Shown piece by piece: positions 19,005 through 28,538 of a DNA stretch of 64,000 nt. The stretch lies in assembly GCA_028702135.1 (NCBI GenBank), contig JAQVPJ010000006.1, positions 1-64,000 of the forward strand, given 5' to 3'. The translations under genes were made by a program, and so were the position numbers. Under the pieces are notes generated by a model. The model searched no databases. It saw nothing but the letters and a program-made list of their open reading frames with translations, and was not told the origin of the DNA. Origin of the DNA: Eubacteriales bacterium (GTDB lineage: Bacteria > Bacillota > Clostridia > Oscillospirales > CAG-382). How positions within the stretch are numbered: the stretch's first letter is position 1; each line of letters begins with the position of its first letter.

Positions 19005-19712
19005 TTATGTTGAAAGAACATGGATTTTGCCATTTTGCAGGCGGCGCCATGTACTGTTCGCTATTGCCTGATAAATCAGCTTATGACCGTAGTAATTAGG
19101 GTGTATTCCATCTTCACATATAAAATCCATGATATTGTTCTGTTTTAGAAATATGCTTCTTATATCTAAAACAGGCAGCTTATACAGAATAGAGAGCTGC
19201 TTGACTGTATCGTTATATAGTGATTGCCAGCGCCCGATATGATTGACATCACCCAAAAACTTTAGAATATTGTCCTTGTTCAAACCCTTGCTGACCCAGT
19301 CGAAAAAACGCTTGGAATCAATGGGAGGCAGTGTAACCAGTACCGGGTTGCTGCCTAATTTTTTTATTTTTTCAATCATCTGCCCGTATTTTTCCTTAAA
19401 AGCTGAAAGCGGGGTTTTGCACTGATGGTCAAAGTCCGGATTCTCTGCGACCTCAGCCCAGTTATAATCACAGTCGTTTCCGCCATATTCAATGAATGTA
19501 AACTCATAATCCTTTAATTCCCCCTCGACCTTTTCAAGCAGTCCGATACCCTTTGAAACTGTGCAGCCGAAGCAGGAAACATTGTTGATCTCAACATCAG
19601 TTTTATTCTGAATCATATTAATGAAGCTCTCTCTTAATAGGGTATATCTGTTTTTTTCATTGTCAAATACGACACCCTTTGAAATGGAATCCCCAAAAAC
19701 ACAAACCTTCAT
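19005..19712 (-). CDS. SGNH/GDSL-type hydrolase
   Basis: A 235-residue esterase-like protein with the SGNH blocks in order: block I FGDSISKG (catalytic Ser), block III YGGNDCDYNW (Gly-Asn), and block V DGIHPNYYGH carrying the Asp-x-x-His pair. No signal peptide is visible, so it acts in the cytoplasm, perhaps on an acylated sugar or lipid. It is a single gene with its own consensus promoter and a ribosome site (GGAGG) 9 bases before the ATG. The substrate is unknown. Confidence 0.85.
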   Translation of the reverse strand: MKVCVFGDSISKGVVFDNEKNRYTLLRESFINMIQNKTDVEINNVSCFGCTVSKGIGLLEKVEGELKDYEFTFIEYGGNDCDYNWAEVAENPDFDHQCKTPLSAFKEKYGQMIEKIKKLGSNPVLVTLPPIDSKRFFDWVSKGLNKDNILKFLGDVNHIGRWQSLYNDTVKQLSILYKLPVLDIRSIFLKQNNIMDFICEDGIHPNYYGHKLIYQAIANSTWRRLQNGKIHVLST

Positions 19713-19751
19713 TTAATATCATCCTCCGTATTGCCAAATGTAATATTCAAA

Positions 19752-19780
19752 ATTATATTACACAGCATCTAATATGTCAA
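19752..19780 (-). promoter_or_regulatory. Perfect-consensus sigma-A promoter for the SGNH hydrolase gene
   Basis: On the minus strand TTGACA (19775-19780), a 17-base spacer, then TATAAT (19752-19757). It is an exact match to the housekeeping consensus, so strong expression is expected unless repressed. Confidence 0.85.
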
Positions 19781-19795
19781 TAGGCAAATTAATTA

Positions 19796-19824
19796 TTTAC
19801 AAAATATCTGATACATGCTATAAT
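19796..19824 (+). promoter_or_regulatory. Sigma-A promoter for the DUF1836 gene
   Basis: TTTACA, a 17-base spacer, then TATAAT. It is arranged back to back with the SGNH promoter, with 15 bases between the two -35 hexamers, so the two may compete for polymerase or share a regulator. Confidence 0.75.
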
Positions 19825-19899
19825 AATTGCAATATGCTTTATTAATCTGACTAAAGCTGACATTTCCAAAACGCATATATAATATATCGGAGGCTGTTT

Positions 19900-20478
19900 A
19901 TGAAATCGGTAAAAGGAATAAAAGAAAAGCTGAGGACAACAAAGCCAGTAATCTGGGAGCAGCTTCCGGATATTGAGCTGTACAAGGATCAGATAATCGC
20001 CTATATGCAACGACAACTTATTTCATATGATGATAACGAGCTATTGACCGGAGCGATGATAAACAATTACATTAAAGCCGGTGCGCTTCCGCGTCCCAAC
20101 GGTAAAAAATACGGCAGGGAGCATATCGCTTTACTTACCGCAATATGTGCCTTAAAACCGATTATGAGCGTAAGCGATATGGAATATCTTCTTAAAAGCC
20201 AGAATGAAAATATCGATACAGAGAGTTTTTATGGATTATTATGCGCCGATATAGAAAAGACGATGCAAACCACCGCAGATAATATCGATGATAATCTTGA
20301 GGAGGACAACCTGCCGAGATATATCGTTTCCATAGCGCTACAGGCGGCGGGACTTCGTTTGGTATGCGAAAGCCTATTGCGACTACTGCGCGAGGAGAAC
20401 GCCGAAAAGGAAAGGGTAAAAAAAGAAAAAAGCAGTAGCAAAAAGGATAAAAAAGAGAATAAGGACGATAAAAAATAG
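19900..20478 (+). CDS. DUF1836 domain protein, putative MerR-like regulator
   Basis: A 192-residue protein. The central part (about 30-130) matches DUF1836, recognisable by LLTGAMINNYIKAGALPRPNGKKYGREHIALL, a winged-helix-like segment typical of DNA-binding proteins. The C-terminal 30 residues are highly charged and lysine rich (KSSSKKDKKENKDDKK), probably disordered. ATG with GGAGG 8 bases upstream. The neighbour downstream is spoIIR, but no shared promoter can be shown. A role as a transcription factor is inference. Confidence 0.8.
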   Translation: MKSVKGIKEKLRTTKPVIWEQLPDIELYKDQIIAYMQRQLISYDDNELLTGAMINNYIKAGALPRPNGKKYGREHIALLTAICALKPIMSVSDMEYLLKSQNENIDTESFYGLLCADIEKTMQTTADNIDDNLEEDNLPRYIVSIALQAAGLRLVCESLLRLLREENAEKERVKKEKSSSKKDKKENKDDKK

Positions 20479-20563
20479 TTTGAAGCAGTGATTAACCGCC
20501 GATAATATTGATGTGGACATTATAAATGTAAGCATTATGTATTAATTTTCGGAGGTTTGGTTA

Positions 20564-21157
20564 ATGAAAAAAAGCTCTTTGCTTTTAAAATCGGTTCTGG
20601 CGTTCTGTATGTCTTTTGTTGTGTTGATTACAGTAGACTGTTTTATTCCACGCGACGAGAGCAAAATATATGACAGCGTGATTCGTCTTCACATTCTTGC
20701 CAACTCAGATTCTGAGGTTGATCAGCAGCTGAAGCTGAAGGTAAGAGATGCCATAATAGCGCAGGGTGAGGAGCTTTTTGAGGGTTGTGAGGAAGGCGTT
20801 CTTCCGTTTGAAAAAATGCAGTATCTCGGAGAGAAATTCGCTTCTGTTGCAAACCGCGTTATAAAAGAGAACGGTTTTACATACAGTGCGAACGCCGTAT
20901 GGGGAACCGAAAGGTATCCGACCCGCGAATACGACGGAATAAGCTTTCCTTCAGGTGAGTATTATTCACTGCGTATAAATCTCGGCAGAGCGGAGGGCGA
21001 AAACTGGTGGTGTGTGTTGTTTCCACCGCTTTGTACAAGTGCTTCGGGCGCAAACCGAAAGTTTTCGGAGATGGGTGTAAGCGACAGCGGAAAAAAGGTT
21101 TACACTAAGAAAAGATACGTTTTTAGGTTTAAGCTGCTTGAGTTATTTAACCGATAA
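20564..21157 (+). CDS. spoIIR: Stage II sporulation protein R
   Basis: Forespore-made signal protein that, after secretion, triggers SpoIIGA to process pro-sigma-E in the mother cell. The N-terminus is a membrane/secretion segment (LLLKSVLAFCMSFVVLITV) followed by the conserved VIRLHILANSDSEVDQQLKLKVRD and, later, ENWWCVLFPPLC. At 197 residues it is of normal size. GGAGG lies 8 bases before the ATG. A sigma-F promoter would be expected upstream, but I could not pick one out with confidence. Confidence 0.95.
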   Translation: MKKSSLLLKSVLAFCMSFVVLITVDCFIPRDESKIYDSVIRLHILANSDSEVDQQLKLKVRDAIIAQGEELFEGCEEGVLPFEKMQYLGEKFASVANRVIKENGFTYSANAVWGTERYPTREYDGISFPSGEYYSLRINLGRAEGENWWCVLFPPLCTSASGANRKFSEMGVSDSGKKVYTKKRYVFRFKLLELFNR

Positions 21158-21183
21158 AATTTTTTTGGGAGGATAGATGTCCG

Positions 21184-24100
21184 ATGCTGCAAAGAGTGAT
21201 GGGCAGAGCGGGAAGCGGAAAAACCGGATATATGCTTTTTCAGCTCAAAAACATATATAAAAAGGGCGGCCGCTGCTTGTACATTGTTCCTGAGCAGATG
21301 ACACTCTCCGCCGAAAAAAAGTTAAGCGAGTATCTCGGTGATGGCTACAATATGACCGTGGAGGTTTTAAATTTTGAGCGGTTGCCAAACCGTATTGCAC
21401 GTGAATACGGCGACCTTGCGGTAAATTATATCGATGACGGAACAAGGGACATTCTTATGTCCCTTACTCTTGATTCGTTAAATGATAAACTTGAGGAATA
21501 TCGGTCAATCAGCGGTAACGGAGATTTTGTAAAGAGTATCCTGTCTGTAATCAACAGACTGAAAGCAGGAGGTATATCCCCTGAAATACTGTCACGAATC
21601 ACGCTAAGCGAAACTATAAAAAGCAATGACAGACTATACTCAAAGCTTAAGGATATAGCGGTTATTTATGAAAATTATCAGGAACGATTAACGGACGAGC
21701 TGCGGGATACATGTGACACGCTGAGCGCACTTACAAAAGTTCTTGAGCGGCATAGCTTTTTTTCGGATTATAATGTTTTCATAGATGGGTATTATACTTT
21801 TACCGAGCAGGAATATGCAATAATAGAAAAGATTGTTAAACAGAGTGTAAGCATAACTATTTCCTTTACCTGCGACGGCTCGGACAACCCTATTTTTGAA
21901 GATAACCTCATAAGTGCGAACAGAATAAAGCGTATGGCGGGAGGTATAAGCGAGGATATTTATACCGGGGAATGCAAGCGTCATAAATCTCCGTCTCTGA
22001 TACATATTGAAAAAAACCTTTGGGAGACAGAAACAGTTCCCCTTTCGGGTACTGACGACAATGTTAAAATAATTGAAGCGGGCAGCAACTTTGAGGAGGC
22101 GGAGGCGATCGCTTCCGAGATAGTCAGGCTTACTAGGGAAAAGGGTCTGCGTTACCGCGACATATCCCTTGTGTTCGGTGCTTTAGCCGATTATGAGGGA
22201 GTAATTGATGTCGTGCTTGAACGTAACAATATCCCTTATTATATGTTGTCAAAGGATGAGCTTAGCACAAAACCGCTGTTTTCATTTATTTTTGCCTGCC
22301 TTGAGGCTGTTACGACCGATTTTTCTCTGCAAAGCATAAAAAAATACATAAAATCGGGCTTTACTCCCCTGACTGTCGTAGAGAGCGATATTCTGCTGCG
22401 TTATGCTGAAATGTGGGATATCCGTGGTAAACGCTGGTATGACGGCAGTGAATGGCAGATGAATCCCGACGGTTACCGGGAGGAACTTTCCTCATATGGT
22501 GAACATATACTTTCTGTTGTAAACCGTGCAAAAGATAAAATTATGCCTTATCTTGCAAACTTGCGTCAAACGCTTATCCAAAAGGAGATAACCGTATCTT
22601 CTGTCATAGAAGCTCTTTACGGGCATTTGCTGGACTGCGAGATCGATGCAAAGCTATTAAAAAAAGCACAGTTCCTGCGTGACGCGGGGGAAGAGGAGGA
22701 TGCTCAGAAAGAACGGCAGTTATGGGATATGCTTATGAACATTTTCGATCAGCTTCATCTTATATGCGGTTCAGAAATCTTAAGCATTCATAAATTATAC
22801 GATCTGATGAGAATAATGTGTGAGGAGTATACTGTCGGATCAATTCCGAGCTCGGTAGATCAAGTGAGAATCGGCAGCGCATCCCTGTTCCGTGTTGATT
22901 CCTGCAGGGCACAGATAATAGGCGGCGTAACCGATGGCGTTTTCCCCGCAATGTATTTTGGTGACGAATTTTTTGAGGACGACGAGATGATGCTGCTTGA
23001 GGAAGCGGGCTGCAATATTGCCGTTTCCGGTCAAAAGCAACAGAACAGGGAGCGTTTTCTTTTTTATGTGGCAGCTGCTGCACCGACAGATTATCTTGTT
23101 ATAACATATCCCACCGGCGATTTTTCCGGTGTGCAGAAGCGTCCTTCCATCGCGGTTTCGCACATAAAAAAACTGCTGCCCGATATAAAAACTATCCGAT
23201 TCGGAGAAAAGGAGGAGGACTTTTTATATTCTGCATCTTCCGCGGCGTTCTTCTGCGGTACTCTTAAAAATAAAGAGCTTAAGGATTACACAAAAAAGTT
23301 GCTTGAAAAAAACGGCATCAGATTTAACACACCGAAATCGACACTATTCGACGAGGATGCTCATATCAGAATGAAAACCGACATCGTCAACTTTTCCCCG
23401 AGTAAAATCGAGAGATATAACTATTGCGCTTTTTCTTATTTCGCAGGCTCTGTTTTAAAGCTCAGAAAGAACCAGAAAATAAAATTCACAACTCCCGAAA
23501 TAGGAAACTTTATACATAGAATCTTAGAGCAGTTTTTAATCGAACACACAGAGAACGGTGTATTCTCTGTCCCAAGCGATATCGAGATAAAAAAATCGGT
23601 TGAATCGCTTGCCGATAAATACTTTCTGAATGTTGTCGGGGGAGAAGAAGTTAAGTCAAAGCGGTTTTTACATACCTTTAAAAACCTTAAAAAAACCCTT
23701 GGACTATTGTTGAAAAACCTTTCCGATGAGTTTTCGCAAAGCAGCTTTCTCCCCGTGGGGTTTGAGTTAAAAATAGGATATGATGACGAGAACAGCCTGC
23801 CTCCCGTGGTTTATGATTTAGGAGATAACAAAAAAGTCACGGTGCGAGGTTCAATCGACCGTGTTGATACTTATTCCGCTGACGGTGTTACCTATGTCAG
23901 AGTAGTCGATTATAAAACCTATGGCAAAAGCTTTTCACTTGATCTGCTGGACGAGGGTATTGACACACAGATGCTGAATTATCTTTTTGCTTACTGCGAT
24001 GCCGGTGAAAACAGAAAACCTGCGGGGATATTGTATTATACTGCAAAATTACCTACCGTCGATATAGACGGGGACGAGACGGACGAGGAAATCGAGAACA

Positions 24101-24417
24101 AACTCCACAAGGAGTTGAAGCGTACCGGAGTGATTCTTAACGATAAAAGGGTAGTCATGGCGATGGATAAAACCGGTAGCGGCAGATTTATTCCCATAAG
24201 GATAAAAAATGACGGAGATTATTACGAAAACTGTTTAAGCCGCCTTGTGGATAGTGAACAATTCGATATGATAAAAAGAAAGCTTGAAGAACAGATCCAC
24301 AGTCTTGCAGAACGGGTGCTCGGCGGAGATATGAGCATAAAACCCAAGAAGCTCGATGCTGTACATGATGCCTGCAGATACTGCGATTACAATGCGATCT
24401 GCCGTTATACGGAATAG
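21184..24417 (+). CDS. addB: Helicase-nuclease AddB subunit
   Basis: AddB of the AddAB double-strand-break resection complex (functional equivalent of RecBCD). The N-terminus has a Walker A motif GRAGSGKTGYM. The C-terminal nuclease domain carries RGSIDRVD and VVDYKTYGKS, and the [4Fe-4S] cysteines are visible as YNYCAFSYFAG plus CRYCDYNAIC at the end. The 1077 residues fit the family. addA starts 13 bases after its stop, so the two subunits are made together. Confidence 0.95.
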   Translation: MLQRVMGRAGSGKTGYMLFQLKNIYKKGGRCLYIVPEQMTLSAEKKLSEYLGDGYNMTVEVLNFERLPNRIAREYGDLAVNYIDDGTRDILMSLTLDSLNDKLEEYRSISGNGDFVKSILSVINRLKAGGISPEILSRITLSETIKSNDRLYSKLKDIAVIYENYQERLTDELRDTCDTLSALTKVLERHSFFSDYNVFIDGYYTFTEQEYAIIEKIVKQSVSITISFTCDGSDNPIFEDNLISANRIKRMAGGISEDIYTGECKRHKSPSLIHIEKNLWETETVPLSGTDDNVKIIEAGSNFEEAEAIASEIVRLTREKGLRYRDISLVFGALADYEGVIDVVLERNNIPYYMLSKDELSTKPLFSFIFACLEAVTTDFSLQSIKKYIKSGFTPLTVVESDILLRYAEMWDIRGKRWYDGSEWQMNPDGYREELSSYGEHILSVVNRAKDKIMPYLANLRQTLIQKEITVSSVIEALYGHLLDCEIDAKLLKKAQFLRDAGEEEDAQKERQLWDMLMNIFDQLHLICGSEILSIHKLYDLMRIMCEEYTVGSIPSSVDQVRIGSASLFRVDSCRAQIIGGVTDGVFPAMYFGDEFFEDDEMMLLEEAGCNIAVSGQKQQNRERFLFYVAAAAPTDYLVITYPTGDFSGVQKRPSIAVSHIKKLLPDIKTIRFGEKEEDFLYSASSAAFFCGTLKNKELKDYTKKLLEKNGIRFNTPKSTLFDEDAHIRMKTDIVNFSPSKIERYNYCAFSYFAGSVLKLRKNQKIKFTTPEIGNFIHRILEQFLIEHTENGVFSVPSDIEIKKSVESLADKYFLNVVGGEEVKSKRFLHTFKNLKKTLGLLLKNLSDEFSQSSFLPVGFELKIGYDDENSLPPVVYDLGDNKKVTVRGSIDRVDTYSADGVTYVRVVDYKTYGKSFSLDLLDEGIDTQMLNYLFAYCDAGENRKPAGILYYTAKLPTVDIDGDETDEEIENKLHKELKRTGVILNDKRVVMAMDKTGSGRFIPIRIKNDGDYYENCLSRLVDSEQFDMIKRKLEEQIHSLAERVLGGDMSIKPKKLDAVHDACRYCDYNAICRYTE

Positions 24418-24430
24418 GTGGGAGGTAAGT

Positions 24431-27400
24431 ATGAACTGGACAAAATCCCAGAGTGAAGCTATTGAATCCAAAGCAAAAACATTGTTGGTTTCTGCGGGTG
24501 CCGGCAGCGGAAAAACTACTGTGCTCACTCACCGGCTCGCAAAGAGAATTATTGCAGGAGATTCGGTAGACGATTTTTTGGTCGTAACCTTTACAAGAGC
24601 AGCTGCGGGAGACCTTCGGGACAAGCTTTATAATGCACTATCCGATGCTTTGGCAGAGCAACCTTTGAACCGCCATCTGATAAACCAGCTCTACCTTCTC
24701 CCGGGTGCAAGAATCAGCACGATTCATTCGTTTTGTTATGACCTTATAAAAAAGAATTTTGCTGTACTCGGCTTATCGCCGAGGATGAGAATTACCGACG
24801 AAACAGAATCAGCGATGATAGCGCGCATATGCATGGAGGAGCTTGTCGATTCTTTTTATCAAAAAGGCGACCGGGAGTTTCTATTGCTTGTTGATAACTT
24901 CGGGGGCGAGAAGAGCGATGACGCTTTGATAGAAAAGCTACTCTCATTGTATAACCGGATTCGCGCCTTTCATAATTACAGGGAGTGGTTTGAGGAACGA
25001 CAGGAGCAGTTGGTAAAACAGGCGCAGCTTGTAAAGGGGGGCTTTTTCGATAGTATATACGGAGATAAGATAAGACTAAATATCCTATTCAGGCTCGGCG
25101 AGGCAAAAACCGCAACCGAAGACCTTTTACTTTTTTTGTCTAATAACGGCGATAGTGAGGGGAATATCGTTCCTATTGAAACGCTCGATTCTTACATAGA
25201 CACCCTGATAAATGCCACAAATACCAGCTATGACACACTTTTATCCGCATTTTCGTCAAACAAAAGAATTCCTTCACTAAAAATCAAGGGAATGCCCGAA
25301 GAATACGGAAAATACCTGACCGAGGAGAAAAAACGGATTATCGGGGAGATTAAAAGCATTAAGAAGTCTTTTTGTTATCTTACAGAGCAGGATATATATG
25401 AGGATTTTATAAGCACTATTGAAATCGGCGATGCTTTAAAAAAGACAATCTTTCTCTTTGACACGTTATTCTCAGATACGAAAAAAAACAAGGCTGTTCT
25501 CGATTTTGCCGATTTGGAACATTATCTTGCTCAATTATTGGAAGAAAAGGACTCGGACGGTCAACCTGCTCCCACAGCTCTCTGCTTGCGCCTGCAAAGA
25601 AAGTTCAAGGAAATATATATAGATGAATATCAGGACATTAATCCCCTGCAGGATCATATTTTCAGACTATTATCCTCAGACAAAAAGGATGTTTCCGGTT
25701 CGGGTCGTTTTATGGTCGGTGATATTAAGCAGAGTATTTACCGCTTCCGCAACGCTTATCCCGATATTTTTGTCGGTTACAAGGAGAGCTTTCCAGATTA
25801 TAATGATACAGTCGCAGACTGCGCAAGGATTTTTTTAAGAGAGAACTTTCGATGTGCAAAACCGATTATAGATTTTGTAAACGAGGTTTTTTTCGAGATT
25901 ACAAACGGCAACCGATTTGAGAAGGAATATAGGGGAGAGGAGTTAGTTTACGCAAAAAACAGCGGGGAAACAAGCTTTCCCGTAACGTTTGCTCTTTCGC
26001 TGACTGATAAGGAGGATAAGAGCAAAGCTAAAGAAAACGAAGCGGAATACATCGCTTCGGAAATAGAGCGGCTTGTAGGAAGACAACGTAAAGAAGACGG
26101 AAACCTTCTTAAGTACAAGGATTTTGCGATATTATTATCGGCAGTCAAGGGAAAGTCACGCTTGTACGAAAATGCCCTTAACCGCAGGGGAATACCCTGT
26201 ATAACCGAGCAGAATGAGAGTATTTTTGAAATGCCGGAGGTTATGCTTGTCCTCTCCGCATTGAAAACTATAGATAATCCCACCGACGATATTTCATTAT
26301 GTGCTCTTCTAAGAAGTCCGGTTTACGGCTTTACAGCGGACGAGCTATATCGGATACGCTACTCTTTACCGGGACTGTCGTTTTATGATTCGGTAGTTGC
26401 GGCGTCCTGCTTGAATACATACGGCCGGAGCGTAATCAAGGGTGGTGTCTATAAATTAAGCGAAAAAAAGAACGCGCCGCCGAGATCACTGTTGCAAAAA
26501 TGCCGCTGGTTTATCAAGGAACTTAACTTTTATCGTACAAAAGCGCAGGGAATGCTGTGCTATAAATTTCTATGGCTGTTTTATATGCACAGCGGATTGT
26601 TATCCGCTGCCGGAGGATTTGTTCAGGGCGACAGGGTAGTCCGCAATCTGCTCTTGATCTATCAGTATGCCCGCGACTTTGAAAACACGGGCTTTAAGGG
26701 ATTATCCTCCTTCATAAGGTACATCGACGAAATTGCAGAGCGCGGCGGCGACCTCGCCAACGCAAAAGTAAGCGTGGTCGAGGGGAATTATGTCCGTATT
26801 ATGTCTATCCATAAATCAAAGGGACTGGAGTTTCCCGTCTGTTTCGTTGCCGATACCGCAAGGCAGTTCGGTAGCAAAGAGGCTAAAGAAGACCTTGTAT
26901 TGTCAAGAGATCTGGGCATATCCTGCCGATTAAAGGACAGCGAACGGCATACAAAGAGGGATACATATATAAGGCGGCTTGCAGCGGTGGAGGATACCGA
27001 AGCGGTAATGAGTGAGGAACTGCGGTTGTTGTATGTGGCGCTTACAAGAGCAAGGGAGATGTTATACATCACTGCCCGAGTTCCTGAGGATTATGCGGAC
27101 AGAAGATATAACCCGCTCTCTGCCAAATGTTTTGCAGATTGGATATTGCAAAAAGTAACTAAGTCTGAGAGCACGTCCGTCAATGTTTACATAATACCCG
27201 AAGATATAAATACAATCAGCGAGAATGAGGAGTTACATACGGACGAAATCCAGCCTTTGGATAAGTCCTATCAGAACGACGCGGACTTTGCAGTGAGAAT
27301 ACGAGAAATCATCGAGTACACTTATCCGCATCGCTGTGCTGAACGAACCCCAGCTAAGCTCTCGGTTTCGGAGTTATCGCTTGGCGAAGAAAGAAAAGCG

Positions 27401-27973
27401 CTCATCAACCAGAAGATGATATTAAGCCGACCGAAGTTTTTAGGAGAACGGGATCGTTTCGGAGCACAGAAGGGAACTGCAAATCATATATTCATGCAAT
27501 TTGCGGATTTTGAATTTGTTGATAAAAATGACGTTTTTGCGGAGGGAAAACGGCTTTTAAACATAAAAATGATTACATCAGAGCAGTATGAGCTGCTATC
27601 TTACAAGCATTTAGAATCGTTCTTCTCGTCCGAGCTATATCGGGAAATGCGTGTATCAGAGAACATTTACCGTGAAAAACGTTTTTCTCTCAGCGAAAAT
27701 GCAGACATCATAGGTGGACCTGCAGACGAAAGTATCCTAATTCAGGGAGTTATCGACTGCTTTTTCGAAAATGCTGACGGCAGCTATACACTTGTAGATT
27801 ACAAGACGGATTTTCTGCCAAACGAGGGCGGAGAGCAGATTCTTGTTGAACGTCACCGGAAGCAGCTCGGTTATTATAGCAGGGCGGTAAGAGCGATGAC
27901 CGGTAAGAATACTTCAAAAGCGGTTTTATATTCCTTCTCGCTTGATAAATCAATCGAGGTGGATTTATCATGA
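24431..27973 (+). CDS. addA: Helicase-nuclease AddA subunit
   Basis: UvrD-type helicase fused to a RecB-type nuclease, 1180 residues. Motifs: WTKSQSEAIES, Walker A VSAGAGSGKTTVLTHRL, motif II IDEYQDINPLQ, RIMSIHKSKGLEFPV, LRLLYVALTRARE, and the nuclease QGVIDCFF with LVDYKTDFL at the C-terminus. The ATG at 24431 is used because GGGAGG lies just upstream; extension to 24356 would overlap addB. The stop overlaps the next start by four bases (ATGA). Confidence 0.96.
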   Translation: MNWTKSQSEAIESKAKTLLVSAGAGSGKTTVLTHRLAKRIIAGDSVDDFLVVTFTRAAAGDLRDKLYNALSDALAEQPLNRHLINQLYLLPGARISTIHSFCYDLIKKNFAVLGLSPRMRITDETESAMIARICMEELVDSFYQKGDREFLLLVDNFGGEKSDDALIEKLLSLYNRIRAFHNYREWFEERQEQLVKQAQLVKGGFFDSIYGDKIRLNILFRLGEAKTATEDLLLFLSNNGDSEGNIVPIETLDSYIDTLINATNTSYDTLLSAFSSNKRIPSLKIKGMPEEYGKYLTEEKKRIIGEIKSIKKSFCYLTEQDIYEDFISTIEIGDALKKTIFLFDTLFSDTKKNKAVLDFADLEHYLAQLLEEKDSDGQPAPTALCLRLQRKFKEIYIDEYQDINPLQDHIFRLLSSDKKDVSGSGRFMVGDIKQSIYRFRNAYPDIFVGYKESFPDYNDTVADCARIFLRENFRCAKPIIDFVNEVFFEITNGNRFEKEYRGEELVYAKNSGETSFPVTFALSLTDKEDKSKAKENEAEYIASEIERLVGRQRKEDGNLLKYKDFAILLSAVKGKSRLYENALNRRGIPCITEQNESIFEMPEVMLVLSALKTIDNPTDDISLCALLRSPVYGFTADELYRIRYSLPGLSFYDSVVAASCLNTYGRSVIKGGVYKLSEKKNAPPRSLLQKCRWFIKELNFYRTKAQGMLCYKFLWLFYMHSGLLSAAGGFVQGDRVVRNLLLIYQYARDFENTGFKGLSSFIRYIDEIAERGGDLANAKVSVVEGNYVRIMSIHKSKGLEFPVCFVADTARQFGSKEAKEDLVLSRDLGISCRLKDSERHTKRDTYIRRLAAVEDTEAVMSEELRLLYVALTRAREMLYITARVPEDYADRRYNPLSAKCFADWILQKVTKSESTSVNVYIIPEDINTISENEELHTDEIQPLDKSYQNDADFAVRIREIIEYTYPHRCAERTPAKLSVSELSLGEERKALINQKMILSRPKFLGERDRFGAQKGTANHIFMQFADFEFVDKNDVFAEGKRLLNIKMITSEQYELLSYKHLESFFSSELYREMRVSENIYREKRFSLSENADIIGGPADESILIQGVIDCFFENADGSYTLVDYKTDFLPNEGGEQILVERHRKQLGYYSRAVRAMTGKNTSKAVLYSFSLDKSIEVDLS

Positions 27974-28365
27974 AAATCACCAAAAATCTAATTACTCCGG
28001 AAAGTATAAAAAAGCAGCGTTGGGAAATAGTAAACGAGATGAGTAAAAACCGAAAAAGAGGAATTATCCTTGATGTTGCGGAGGTTGAGGGAAGTTATGC
28101 GCTGAAGGATACAGAATCGCTTTATAACGGGTTGTCAATCGGTGAAAAACTCGATATCTGTGATAGCAGGGAAAGTCCCGACAATATTATGCTTACCGTA
28201 AAAGCATTAAACGGCAAAACTGTCGGTTTCCTTCCGGCAAGCATCTCTCTGTTGCTACGATTATTGTTGGAAAAAAAGTGCAGTATATACTGCTACACCG
28301 AGTACAAGAATTACACCAACAAGCTCCTTACAGTATGTATTTCTATATATGTTCAACGTTACTAA
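27970..28365 (+). CDS. Small protein with HIRAN-like fold, coupled to addA
   Basis: A 131-residue protein whose ATG overlaps the addA stop (ATGA), implying translational coupling and probably joint function. Residues about 45-105 resemble a HIRAN domain: an IGEKLDICDSRESPDN stretch, then GKTVGFLPASISLLLRLLLE, the usual 'property-rich strand, vGylP, buried helix' order. HIRAN domains in known helicases (HLTF) bind 3' DNA ends. I recognise no closer family, so the assignment rests on this pattern and the operon context. It could equally be an unrelated small protein. No signal peptide or membrane segment is seen. Confidence 0.6.
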   Translation: MKITKNLITPESIKKQRWEIVNEMSKNRKRGIILDVAEVEGSYALKDTESLYNGLSIGEKLDICDSRESPDNIMLTVKALNGKTVGFLPASISLLLRLLLEKKCSIYCYTEYKNYTNKLLTVCISIYVQRY

Positions 28366-28442
28366 ATTGGCAGTCTGACACTTCAAACGATGAACCGGAA
28401 GCGATTAAATAAATAAATTTACAGAATGTTAATATATGACTG

Positions 28443-28471
28443 TTGAAATTATACTCTTATTTGAGTAAAAT
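28443..28471 (+). promoter_or_regulatory. Sigma-A promoter for hsp20
   Basis: TTGAAA, a 17-base spacer, then TAAAAT. The predicted start near 28478 puts the CIRCE-like repeat at the very start of the transcript, the typical position of an HrcA operator. Confidence 0.7.
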
Positions 28472-28482
28472 GAGTTTGAAGG

Positions 28483-28509
28483 TTAGCAAAGGAACATTAA
28501 GAGTGCTAA
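28483..28509 (+). promoter_or_regulatory. CIRCE-like operator (HrcA site)
   Basis: The right half GAGTGCTAA is perfect and the left half TTAGCAAAG matches 6 of 9 positions of TTAGCACTC; the spacer is exactly 9 bases as in CIRCE. It lies just downstream of the hsp20 promoter, where HrcA binding would block transcription. Confidence 0.7.
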
Positions 28510-28538
28510 CAAAACTAAATGATAAGGAGTTGTTGAAC

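Noticed and set aside
20479-20563. Sigma-F promoter for spoIIR
   Set aside because: Expected from the family, but no segment fits the consensus well enough to call.
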